From the IMG/VR virus record IMGVR_UViG_3300024999_000333, positions 1 through 26,974 of that record: a DNA stretch of 26,974 nt. One strand, written 5' to 3'. Shown piece by piece: positions 7,004 to 16,800 of this stretch. The notes below the pieces were generated by a model, which saw only the letters and a list, made by a program, of their open reading frames with translations, did not search any database and was not told the origin of the DNA. The translations under genes and the position numbers were made by a program. How positions within the stretch are numbered: the stretch's first letter is position 1; every line of letters starts with the position of its first letter. This DNA comes from a virus.

Positions 7004-7668
7004 GTATTTACTTGTGTAAGATTAGAAACAGAACCAGTTAACCAATCTGTTTCCCCCGTATTAATTGAACTAATCCCATATAAATATCTAAAATCCAATT
7101 TTGCAGTTAAATCAAGATAGACCTCTGATAACAGTGTAGTGCGTGCTGCATCAGAATAAACCCTAAGATACAATCTTCCATAAGTACCAATACTTTCATC
7201 CCGCTCAACTGTTAAATAGTATTGACTATTCCATGTACCTTGATAATTACCAGACGACCTAACCACTGTGCCAATTATTTCATATACTTCAAAACGAATC
7301 GCACCACTGAATATATAAGCAGAGCATTGCAACAATGATTCACCTGAAGTTCTCAGTGTATAAACATTATTTACCGCATTAGCTAAAGCCCACGGTTCAG
7401 CATGACCAGCAGAACCATATGCTGTAGCTATATAATCAAAGTCAAATTTAAAGTTACCTGAATAATAATTAACACCCATATCTTTGTAAATATAGGAAGA
7501 TTCATTTCTAGGTAATGCTGCAAAAGCTATGCTGGCAACACCAACAGTATATCTACTATTAGGATCAACCTCAGTAAAAGTTGTATAATCAAAAACGACA
7601 TCTTCTGGTGGTGTTGGTGGCGATAATTCTCCACCACCCATCATTCTTCCACGATGACTAAGAGGCAT
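7000..7668 (-). CDS. Lectin-like (concanavalin/LamG-type) tail protein
   Basis: This 222-residue protein starts with a Gly/Pro-rich linker (residues 1-22, including MMGGGELSPPTPP). About 195 residues rich in beta strands follow, with patterns typical of a concanavalin or laminin-G jelly roll (FKFDFDY, YYLTVERDES, GRLYLRVYSD). Such folds bind glycans and are common at phage fibre ends. It overlaps the preceding fibre gene by 11 bases. The Shine-Dalgarno for ATG 7668 is weak (GGCGGTG), so an internal ATG at 7644 or 7641 behind GGAAG is an alternative start. Its place at the end of the tail genes suggests a receptor-binding subunit. Confidence 0.6.
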   Translation of the reverse strand: MPLSHRGRMMGGGELSPPTPPEDVVFDYTTFTEVDPNSRYTVGVASIAFAALPRNESSYIYKDMGVNYYSGNFKFDFDYIATAYGSAGHAEPWALANAVNNVYTLRTSGESLLQCSAYIFSGAIRFEVYEIIGTVVRSSGNYQGTWNSQYYLTVERDESIGTYGRLYLRVYSDAARTTLLSEVYLDLTAKLDFRYLYGISSINTGETDWLTGSVSNLTQVNT

Positions 7669-8431
7669 GATGCACCGCCATATACCAATCCGTACTAATC
7701 CGAATAGCTTCTACGAGAATTTCTCCCGTGGCAGTTACTCCGGTAGTATCAATGGTTGTCCCTTGTAATGTAATGGTTGTTGGCACTGCTCCTGCCATTT
7801 CTAATCGTAGTGTTGCCGAACAACTTTTTCCTGTAGGTAAGTTGGTAAAGGTCAGTGCTGCATCCACACCATCGCCAATAGTGACTCTCTGCACATTTCC
7901 TGCTGCATAATCAATATTAGCCGTTCCGCCAGAGGCATCAACAGGTCCAACCTCTGTTTCAGAATAACCAGTTAATTCCAAACCAACCCCGGTTAAAGCA
8001 GTTTCCAGTTTCTTTTTAATAGCCACCGGATAGAAATTATCACTAGCCGTATTTCGATAACCTAATACTACTCGACCAACCCCAATATATCCTGCTGCGG
8101 CTGCGGTAGTAATCGTGGTTTTGGCAACAGCCAATACCGCATTATTCGTTTCGCTCAGATCCACATAAGCATATTCATTATCTGCTAAGGCAATATTACC
8201 AGCAGCAATTTCATTGGCAATAGCCAACCCTGCATCACTGATAAAGATAATCCGCATTTTATCAGACCATGTGAGTGTTCCTGCTGACCATGTAATTTCA
8301 CCATCACAGTGAAACAGGAAATTGTGTTTATAGGTAATAGCTTTATCCAGTGCCTTTGACTGTGCTTCCATATCCGTTTTATTGTATCGAGTAGTACCTT
8401 CAACTAGTTCAGTAATAAAATTGGTTCCCAT
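7658..8431 (-). CDS. Tail fibre/appendage protein
   Basis: This 257-residue protein has a probable attachment region at residues 1-60 (NFITELVEGTTRYNKTDMEA). An Ala/Thr-rich middle follows. The C-terminal beta-rich domain (about 170-257, with NVQRVTIGDGVDAALTFTNLP) has the repeating polar-hydrophobic pattern of phage fibre and structural domains. No membrane segment or enzyme motif is visible. It starts by a TAATG overlap with the small upstream gene, with GGAGAAG as binding site. The role is inferred from position and composition. Confidence 0.6.
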   Translation of the reverse strand: MGTNFITELVEGTTRYNKTDMEAQSKALDKAITYKHNFLFHCDGEITWSAGTLTWSDKMRIIFISDAGLAIANEIAAGNIALADNEYAYVDLSETNNAVLAVAKTTITTAAAAGYIGVGRVVLGYRNTASDNFYPVAIKKKLETALTGVGLELTGYSETEVGPVDASGGTANIDYAAGNVQRVTIGDGVDAALTFTNLPTGKSCSATLRLEMAGAVPTTITLQGTTIDTTGVTATGEILVEAIRISTDWYMAVHHAS

Positions 8432-8649
8432 TATTCTTCTCCTTCATCTTTCTGTATCATTGGTTCCAATAAACCACGAAATTGTGGTGGTAAGTTTTGC
8501 ATTTGTTTTTCTAAGTTTTCTTTCATTCTCTTATTTATTTCTTTAGCTTTTATTTTTTGTTTTTCATAATTAAAAAACATTTCATTATTCTGTTTTTCAA
8601 TAGTTTCCAATTTTACTAAAATTAATTCCAATAACTCTCTATCAGTCAT
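8431..8649 (-). CDS. Small coiled-coil protein, 72 aa
   Basis: The protein is almost entirely charged helix, with heptad-like spacing of hydrophobic residues over about residues 4-50 (LLELILVKLETIEKQ, then many Lys/Glu), and an acidic end DEGEE. It lies between two tail genes and is coupled to the next by TAATG. It could be a fibre assembly chaperone or a trimerisation helper, since such small coiled-coil genes often sit beside fibres. No family is recognised. Confidence 0.6.
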   Translation of the reverse strand: MTDRELLELILVKLETIEKQNNEMFFNYEKQKIKAKEINKRMKENLEKQMQNLPPQFRGLLEPMIQKDEGEE

Positions 8650-8661
8650 TCTATTTCTCCT

Positions 8662-9726
8662 TTAAATCATTATATCGCCAAACTCATCATAAATGGTAAT
8701 TAGTGAATAACCATAAACAGTTGTTTCATAACCAATTAAACTAAATCTTATTTTTGGAGATATATCAGTTACCAAACCATCTCGATAATAGGTAAATATT
8801 CTTGAAGAACCACCATATATACCTCCAATTAATTCTGTAATAGCCTCAGAACCACTTAAAGAACCATTACCCCCCTCAATAACTGCACGAATACTCCAAT
8901 TTCCTGTTAAACTTAAATTATTTTGATCTTTTACAGTTATTGTTATTTCTTTAGACAATGCTGGAAATTCAAGATCAGCTGCTGTTGGCAAAATATTTAA
9001 AGCATTAGGTATTGGTGTTTCCCATAATTTATTAATATCGGCAGCAGTTATTTCCGTCATTCCACCATATAATAGAATATGCCCTATTTTAACATGTCCA
9101 GCTGTTGTTGTGGGCATTACCGGATTTGTGGTTGCTTGCGTACCATTTACTAAATCCACCACACCATCCACACCAATAACCAATATGGAATAACGATAAT
9201 AACCTGCTGATGGTGCAGTTAAAGAAATAACTGCTACAATTTCCCCAAGAACAGTATTATCACCTAAAACCATATCATTGTAACTGTTACCTAAAATTAA
9301 ACCTGCTGCTGAATAAGTTACTGCATTAATTCTAAAAGTTCCTGAACTAACCTCAACCCGCATAGAACCGTAAATAGGATAAATATCCAATCCAGTTAAA
9401 ACTGCATTAGTAGAACCAACTGTAACTGGAACATCAGTTGAATCTGGAAATGTTGGTACATTCATTCCATGAGATACTATTTCCAAAACATTATGATTTC
9501 CTCCTCGGTGCATTACCCGAACTGCATTTCCAGCTTTTAAAAATGTTGGGGTATTCTGCCAATTTTGCGGATAACGTGCATATAAAAAATTAGTAGAGCC
9601 TTGAATTTTTATTTTGCATAACCGTTGCGTTGGTAATACTTCCCAAATAATAGCATCACGGGTTTCTTGTCGTGATTTAGTAACAGCATTAATGGATTTA
9701 CGTATGAGTTTCTTATTATAAAACAT
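8662..9726 (-). CDS. Tail tip/baseplate protein with OB-like N-terminal domain
   Basis: This 354-residue protein has an N-terminal domain (about residues 20-90, IIWEVLPTQRLCKIKIQG then YARYPQNW and GNAVRVMHRGG). It resembles the small beta-barrel seen in baseplate and tail-tip proteins. About 260 residues of beta-rich sequence and a C-terminal Ig-like segment (KEITITVKDQNNLSLTG onward) follow. An upstream in-frame ATG at 9738 overlaps the GGAGG binding site, so ATG 9726 is taken as the start; it forms a TAATG overlap with the hub-like gene. It probably connects the hub to the fibres. Confidence 0.6.
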   Translation of the reverse strand: MFYNKKLIRKSINAVTKSRQETRDAIIWEVLPTQRLCKIKIQGSTNFLYARYPQNWQNTPTFLKAGNAVRVMHRGGNHNVLEIVSHGMNVPTFPDSTDVPVTVGSTNAVLTGLDIYPIYGSMRVEVSSGTFRINAVTYSAAGLILGNSYNDMVLGDNTVLGEIVAVISLTAPSAGYYRYSILVIGVDGVVDLVNGTQATTNPVMPTTTAGHVKIGHILLYGGMTEITAADINKLWETPIPNALNILPTAADLEFPALSKEITITVKDQNNLSLTGNWSIRAVIEGGNGSLSGSEAITELIGGIYGGSSRIFTYYRDGLVTDISPKIRFSLIGYETTVYGYSLITIYDEFGDIMI

Positions 9727-12700
9727 TACAACCTCCATCCTTCAATTTCATCCAAACAATAACCATTTTCTCCAAGTTTCCATTTACGTTTTAAATCACT
9801 AATAAACAGTTTAACCGGGAAACCTGTGTAAGGATGGGGTATTTGTATTGTATCTCCTTCTTCATCTTGTAAATGAGATATTTTAGAAAAATTAACTCGT
9901 TTACGTTGCATTTTTATAATCATCATTTCAAACTCAGCAACAAACCGACAATCTGCAACAGTATAACAAGCAAACCCCTCAATTTGATTTGGCAAAATTT
10001 TACCAATTTCCTGTTGAAAAGCTGTATCATTTTCCGTGTATTGTACAGACCTTCTTACATAACCTACAGGTTGCCCCCATATGGCGTATTGAAAATTACA
10101 CACGGAACCAAGTATATTCATAGCTAAAAATAAACCAGTTCCTTCAATATATCTACCCCAAGGAATGGTTTGTGATGGTCCTGGCGTTGGATCAATATCT
10201 GGTATCTCTGTTCCAACAATATAAATACCAATAGCTGTTGCTAAATGAGGTATTAAATTAGGAACATCAACTTTTACCACACAATACAGTTCATCATCAT
10301 CAACTTCACTAATATTTTCTTCCACTGATCCTGCTAATTTGAAAGCAATACTAGAAGCTGTTTCTATTTTTTCCAATCGGGGATAACGTACTTTTCTACT
10401 TTGGTCTTCAGAATACCAAATTGTGTATTCCTTCTTCATTCCCCACCAACCAGCCGTACCATTTAAATCCCTGATACGTTCTTCAGCAAACAATATTTCT
10501 ATTTCATCCCGTTCTTCCCCCGTTACAATAATTCGATTTACAAAAGAAGAATATTTATCATCTGGTGTGTAATCTATAATTTTTTCCGTATCAGAATATG
10601 TATGAACAATAGCGTTACTATCTGATAATTTTTCCAGTGTAAAAACATCATCTACCGTTATTTTTGGAAAATAACCAAAACGTTTACATATTTCTGAAAC
10701 AATATCCGCAATATTTCCTTCTGACCATTGTGCATCAATTTGAATACTTCCTTGCATCGGTGAAGGAATACTTATCTGACCTGAAGTTAAACCCTCATAG
10801 GATTGTAAAATATCGTCTAAAATGTTTTCTGGATATTCATTAACATATCCCACGGAAATCTGTTCATCCAATTCCCACAAACAACGTTTATCCTCAGCTT
10901 TAATGTTTATCTCTGGGTATTCATTCAATGAATACCGTAATGCGGTTTCTGTAATAATAAACGTACCTTGATTATGAAAATAATCAGTTCCACTAACATT
11001 TTCTCCTGCTTCAAGGGTTATTCTTCTACCTTTTTTTACATAAGCAGAAAACAAGGATAATTGATTACTTGGATCGAATAAATGACCATGTGACAGAGAA
11101 AAACTTAATTCATTGGCTTTAGCATTAATTGAACGTGACCATACAATATCTTTATCAACTACCACATAATCAGTAATATCAAAAAATGGCTCAATGTTAT
11201 CCCAAACTAAATAATGTTTGGTAAATGCCGTAGTATCACGTTGCCAAAAAGACCAGATTTTACTATCTTCATCAATACCTAACCAAGCATTAAAATCAGT
11301 AATTGGAGTAATTAATTTTGCAGAGGTAGAAAATGCCCATCCAGTTGTTTTTGTGCCAGTCTTATAATAAGTTTGTTTGAACTTACCATCCCTAAGAAAA
11401 GACACAACAGCACGGTAGCCTTGATAAGCAAAGGTTGTATTTGAACAAGTGAAAAACCTATCGTTTGCTTGATCATAAACTGGCCCACCACCCTTACCGT
11501 AAAAATTATCTGCACCTGTTGGGGTAATACCGGGAATTTCATCATTACTTAAACGGGTAAAGGTTTCACTGGCTATATTAAAAATAACCAAACCATCAGA
11601 ATATGTACCAATATATATTTCGCCTAACTCTTCGTTAAGGGTCAGTTTATTAAATCCATAATCATTGGCAGTTTTGTAGCTGGGGATAACAAAACGTGAA
11701 ATTTCAGTAACAGGATCAAATATGCCTATTCCCTTCTGATTTTCGTAACCTGTGTCACCTTTATATTCAAAAGTGAAATAAATCTTATCATTATATTTTA
11801 CAAAATCATTAAAAACATTATATGATATTCCTGTAGGATCACGAGAAAAATCGTAAATAATTGCCCCAGAAGAAGTAGACCAACATAATAATTCATGACT
11901 GTACCAGCCATAAGAACACCACAATTCACTACCATAACGTTTAAATACACCATCAAAAGCTGCGCGCACCAAAACTTGACTAAACAATTGATTAAACGTA
12001 TACATCGGCCCAACATCATTCATATCTATAAAACCAAAGGCTACATTTGATTGAAAGTTACCACTATAGGCTTGGATTAATACCAAATATATTCTTTCCT
12101 CGTCAAAATCCAACATTACATTGATATGATTATCCCCCGGAAAAGGTATATCAGAGACATTAATTACTGTACCGTAAGTGGGGTTGTCTGCAAAATAATA
12201 GGTAGTAAATGTATCCGCATCAGCATCCCATAAACCCACCACACTATCATTAGCTATAACTACTTTACTTCCATATTGTGTTTGAAAATAATGCTGTCCA
12301 CCACTTCCCCAAGAAGATTGAAAATGTAAAGGTAAAGCAGGAACAGTGGTATAATCTATTTTGTTAGTAACAGTCCAAGTTGCAATATCAATTTGTAAAA
12401 TTGCTGCAACCTGCCATTCCGTATCTTGATTAATTACACCTAAAACCACATATAATTTCTGGCCTGTCGTATCCAACATACAATATGTTGGGCCACTAGC
12501 ATTTCCACCATTCCAATCTGCATTTTCATATCCTAATACCAAAGAACCCGCTTCTTCAGTATATGACAAATACATCGCATTTTCGGAACTCTTTACTGTT
12601 GATGGGTATTTTCCGGTTGTGCCAAAACTATTATAAGCTGTTATCTTGGTAGCTGCTCCCCACGTTACCCCATTATCGACAGAAGTTGAATAATAGACAT

Positions 12701-13445
12701 TAAATAGTGGATTGTTATTAGCATCCAATAATTCAGGATACGAGAAAAACAACAATAAATCTGTTCCATCTTGTAACAAACAAAAATCAGAGGGAATATT
12801 GTAAACTGTGTTAATCGGCGTTACAGCTAAAGAAGCCACAATATTACTAGCTGCACTCCATGAAGCAAATGCTGCTGATGTTCTGGTCTGTACACCCCAA
12901 ATTGGTGTTCCTGAAACCCAATTATTATAAACCAGAAAATAGGTTAAATCTGGTAATTGAATAACTGCCACCGACCTTTTTATTTGAGTATCACTGACAA
13001 TCAAATAATCAGTTATTTTAACCGTACCATTAACATCTACAGCAGTGGCTCTTAGTTCATAACTAGAGCCATTTAAACGAATATAAACAATCCCAATATC
13101 ACCATTAGTTAATTCCACCAAGGCAAAATTAATAATATTTCTTCCTAAAACACTAGGCACTAGATTAGTTAATATTGGTGTATCAATAGTAAATTCAATT
13201 CTATCAACATCAGTTTTAAACATATACAAATGAGTATTATTGGCATCAAAATATTTGAGATTAAACCCAATAATCCGACCAGAAGAATGAACAATGTATT
13301 TTGGCTGCATCTCCGTCGTATTGCTAATAAAGACATTTCCCATGAATGGAATATCATCTACCGCTTTCTGAGATAACAAACGAATAATAGGATGGTGTAC
13401 ATCACCATCCTGTGCAGTTTGCAGAGTAGCATTTAATGTCAGCAT
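9726..13445 (-). CDS. Large tail hub-like protein with beta-propeller/sialidase-like region
   Basis: This 1239-residue protein follows the 125-residue tail-tip gene in the order expected for a tail hub/Tal-type protein. After a short N-terminal segment, roughly residues 45-740 look like propeller blades. They include a classic Asp-box (SVDNGVTW, residues 255-262) and Kelch-like stretches such as GEIYIGTYSDGLVIFN. From about residue 750 to the end the sequence changes to hub-like modules (DIVWSRSINAKANELSFSLS, then KKGRRITLEAG). It ends at TAA 9726-9728. The propeller could bind or cleave surface sugars. Enzyme activity is not shown, because a sialidase active site was not traced. Confidence 0.65.
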   Translation of the reverse strand: MLTLNATLQTAQDGDVHHPIIRLLSQKAVDDIPFMGNVFISNTTEMQPKYIVHSSGRIIGFNLKYFDANNTHLYMFKTDVDRIEFTIDTPILTNLVPSVLGRNIINFALVELTNGDIGIVYIRLNGSSYELRATAVDVNGTVKITDYLIVSDTQIKRSVAVIQLPDLTYFLVYNNWVSGTPIWGVQTRTSAAFASWSAASNIVASLAVTPINTVYNIPSDFCLLQDGTDLLLFFSYPELLDANNNPLFNVYYSTSVDNGVTWGAATKITAYNSFGTTGKYPSTVKSSENAMYLSYTEEAGSLVLGYENADWNGGNASGPTYCMLDTTGQKLYVVLGVINQDTEWQVAAILQIDIATWTVTNKIDYTTVPALPLHFQSSWGSGGQHYFQTQYGSKVVIANDSVVGLWDADADTFTTYYFADNPTYGTVINVSDIPFPGDNHINVMLDFDEERIYLVLIQAYSGNFQSNVAFGFIDMNDVGPMYTFNQLFSQVLVRAAFDGVFKRYGSELWCSYGWYSHELLCWSTSSGAIIYDFSRDPTGISYNVFNDFVKYNDKIYFTFEYKGDTGYENQKGIGIFDPVTEISRFVIPSYKTANDYGFNKLTLNEELGEIYIGTYSDGLVIFNIASETFTRLSNDEIPGITPTGADNFYGKGGGPVYDQANDRFFTCSNTTFAYQGYRAVVSFLRDGKFKQTYYKTGTKTTGWAFSTSAKLITPITDFNAWLGIDEDSKIWSFWQRDTTAFTKHYLVWDNIEPFFDITDYVVVDKDIVWSRSINAKANELSFSLSHGHLFDPSNQLSLFSAYVKKGRRITLEAGENVSGTDYFHNQGTFIITETALRYSLNEYPEINIKAEDKRCLWELDEQISVGYVNEYPENILDDILQSYEGLTSGQISIPSPMQGSIQIDAQWSEGNIADIVSEICKRFGYFPKITVDDVFTLEKLSDSNAIVHTYSDTEKIIDYTPDDKYSSFVNRIIVTGEERDEIEILFAEERIRDLNGTAGWWGMKKEYTIWYSEDQSRKVRYPRLEKIETASSIAFKLAGSVEENISEVDDDELYCVVKVDVPNLIPHLATAIGIYIVGTEIPDIDPTPGPSQTIPWGRYIEGTGLFLAMNILGSVCNFQYAIWGQPVGYVRRSVQYTENDTAFQQEIGKILPNQIEGFACYTVADCRFVAEFEMMIIKMQRKRVNFSKISHLQDEEGDTIQIPHPYTGFPVKLFISDLKRKWKLGENGYCLDEIEGWRL

Positions 13446-13460
13446 TATATTATTTTCCTT

Positions 13461-13838
13461 TTAATTTTGACTCATGATAAGTAATTCCATTTTTACTTTT
13501 TCTCGATAGGAATCATTAGTATCCAGATTCAACCAATAAACCCCATCTAATTCCTTAATAATGACATTATACGTGGTTGCTCCAACAGAACCACCTGAAG
13601 GGTCAAACACAATAACATCATCCGCCTGATAAAGCGTATTTAACGAATCAAACATGGCTGCTGGCATCCAATCCCATTCCAAAGGAAGCAACACGCCTTT
13701 AATCGTAGGAGTAAGTGCAAAATATGCTACTCCACCATAAGTATCCACGACAGAATTTCTCTTCCGTGGTTTAATTATTGGAAAACTTATTTTTGAATTG
13801 TAGGTAAAAGTAACTCCCCCCAATATCATTTTGTTCAT
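13461..13838 (-). CDS. Distal tail/tail-tip protein, 125 aa
   Basis: A small beta-rich protein (MILGGVTFTYNSK at the start, KVKMELLIMSQN at the end) located directly after the tape measure, where siphophages encode the distal tail or tail-tip protein. AGGAG precedes ATG 13838, and the start overlaps the tape measure stop as TAATG. The next gene is the hub-like protein. It is shorter than typical Dit proteins, which have 200 or more residues, so it would represent only the ring-forming domain. Assignment is mainly by gene order. Confidence 0.55.
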   Translation of the reverse strand: MNKMILGGVTFTYNSKISFPIIKPRKRNSVVDTYGGVAYFALTPTIKGVLLPLEWDWMPAAMFDSLNTLYQADDVIVFDPSGGSVGATTYNVIIKELDGVYWLNLDTNDSYREKVKMELLIMSQN

Positions 13839-16800
13839 TAGACATGCTCCTTGATAACCCGCAATGTAGTTTCTTCCACTGATCTACGTAATTCATCTTT
13901 TAACCGTGCAACCAGTTTATTATCTGTGCCACCAGAAATGTTAACAGGCACATTAATGGATAAACTATTTAAACCACCTGAATTCATTTTATTCTTGGGA
14001 ATAACATATTCATCCCCTGCTTCTCCTAACTGATAAGAAGCACCTGTTCTTAATCCACGACCAATAATAGGTTCTTCAATCAAACCACCATCAGCCATTG
14101 AAAAATCAAAATTGGAAGAAGTATAAGTTAAACCAGAACCACCTGTTAATGTACTTCCTTCTGCTGTAACACTACCACCATCTGAGGAACCACCCATTCC
14201 CATTAAACCCATTGCAAAACTACCAATGGAACTTAGTGTTCCCATAATACCACCAGTCTCATTGAATGAATAACTGTTTCCTGAGAAAAGCCCTTTAATA
14301 GATTCAAATAAGAAAGACAAACCATTTTTCAATAAATCAAATCCTTCTTTAGTTATTTCTTTAAATTTCTCAAAGCCTTCCTCAAATACATCAGATAATT
14401 TTTCCCAGCCCTTTTCAATCAGGGAAAATATTTCCTGTTGGGGTTTTTTGGTATCTTCTCCATTCTCATCTTTTTGTCCAGTTAAATCAGGTAACAGATT
14501 CATTAACTGGTCAGTAATATTTCGTTTAATCCAAGCTCTTGAAATCTCTCTGGCAATATCTGTAATAAACCCACGGAAACCCTCTTTAAAAGAATCCAGA
14601 TTAAATGCTGCTTCATTCAATACGTCAGCCAGACCATCAGCCCATCCTTGAGACATATCTTTCATGTCTTTCCAGAATGGTTCCATTACGTCATTTTTGG
14701 TGTTTTCAAAAACAATACCTAAATTTTCTAAATCTTGTTTCATCGCATTAATCTGTTCTTTAATTATAGGATGCATTTCTACACCCCTCCATTTTTCCTC
14801 AATTTCATCTATTTTCTTTTGTATATTAGCGGAACTGCTTTTATATTCTGCTTCCAAATCCATAATAGCCGCACGTTGCTGGTCAATCGGGCGGATAGAT
14901 TGTTTTAAAATATCCGCATGAGATTTTTTAGCTTGTGCCAATGCTTCCTGCTTTTCCAATTCAAATGTAAGTTCTGCTAGAGTAATACGTTCCTGTTTCA
15001 TTATTTCTAATTCTGCTAATAAAGCTGCTCTTCGTGTTGGGTCATCCATTAATACTGTTGATTTAGTAATATTGTTAACTATTTTATCAAACTCATTATC
15101 AATTGCTTGTAATGGATTCATTACCCTATGAGATGACATGGAGTCATAAAATGATTGATATACATTTTCAAAATTTTCATTAATATCATCAATAGAATCA
15201 TTAACCCCTTGTTCAAAGGTATCCCATAAAGTTTTAATTTGATTATTGGACAAAGCTTTTTTATTTTTAGCAATAAAATGCTCTAAACTTATTGTTAATT
15301 TATCATATTTTTTTCCAAGCTCTTCAAAAGGTGTTTTTGGTTTTACTTCAAAAGATTCCAGAAGATTTTCATATTCGGCTTTAACTTGTTCAATTTTATT
15401 TCTTTCATCATCATACTCTTTCCGCATAGCTTTTGCTTTTCTATCTCCTAATGCTTTACGGTATTTTTCTGCTTCTCCTAATATTTCCATTGTGCCATTT
15501 AGTTGTTCTTGTAGTGACTTTAATTCCTCTTTATTAGCCAAACCAGAACTAATTGCATTTACTAAAACTTCCTTCTTTTTTAAATAGGCTGCCTCATAAT
15601 CAGCGAGTTCATCCATTTCTGTTTTATATTCATAATTAATTTTAGCTAAACCTTCTAATGATTGTTTGGTTACTTGGTGTATTTTTTTACCTATACCATC
15701 AAAATAATCCGCTGTCTCTGGTTTTGGTATTTTAAACTTATCAAAAATGTTTTGGTTCTCAGAAGAAAGATTTTTTAAATTACGCAAATTTGCTATAGTG
15801 TTTTCAATATCTACTGACAAATCTCCAGAACGATCATAATAAGAATCCCACGCTTCAGCTATCAACTGATTATAATAATCAAATGTTTCTTCAATATAGC
15901 CAAATGGTCCTTTGGCTATTTCCCTTGCTGTATAAAAAGCTTGTGCCATTCTAAGAGTTATGTTTTCAAAAACAACTCCAACAGCATCACCAGCAATAGC
16001 GACAAGACCAAGGGAATGCGCTAAAAAAGCAAAAATATCAATTAGCTTGTCAGCGGTTTCTGACCCCCTTGTAAAGATAGAAGACATTTGTGAAATATAT
16101 ACTATCGTTAAACGCATTGATTCCATTAACACACCTAAAATTTTTGCACCCCCCAAACCAAAATTGGTAAGATTACCATTCGCATCTGCTAATTTATTAT
16201 TTATTTCACTTAAACTATTGGATACTCTCCAATAGGCATTATCAGCTCCAATACGTTTAATTTTATCAAAGATTTTTTCAAGTGCTTCTTTCTGAACCTC
16301 ATAATCATGTGCCATTGCTTTATTGACTTCATTGAATGGAGCAAGGGCTTCTGATAAAACATCTAATAAATCTTTACCCTCTTTTTTCGCTTTTTTCAAA
16401 ACATCATTAATATTAATACCAATCATTTTAAACATCATGGCAACCTGATCGGTTGCCCTCTGCCTACCCTGAATAATGGCATACAACTCCTGTCGCATCT
16501 GTACACCAGCATTAGCCATGCCCTCTGTCAAAATCTTAATAGCTGTACCAATGGTAGAAATCTTTTTAATATCTTCATCTGTATTTGGGATAATACCAGC
16601 CTGAACAAAGGTTTTTGTCAGCATAGTCATATCTTCAAGCGTTAAAATCGTTTTTGCTGCTTCCATCTCCAATTTCATCATCAAGTCTTTGGAATATTCA
16701 AAAGCCTTATTAAAGTTAGTGGAAACATCTCCAATCATGGAATAAGTAATTGATGCTGCAATTGCCATTGCATCAGTACGGAATTTTTGAATATCATTTA

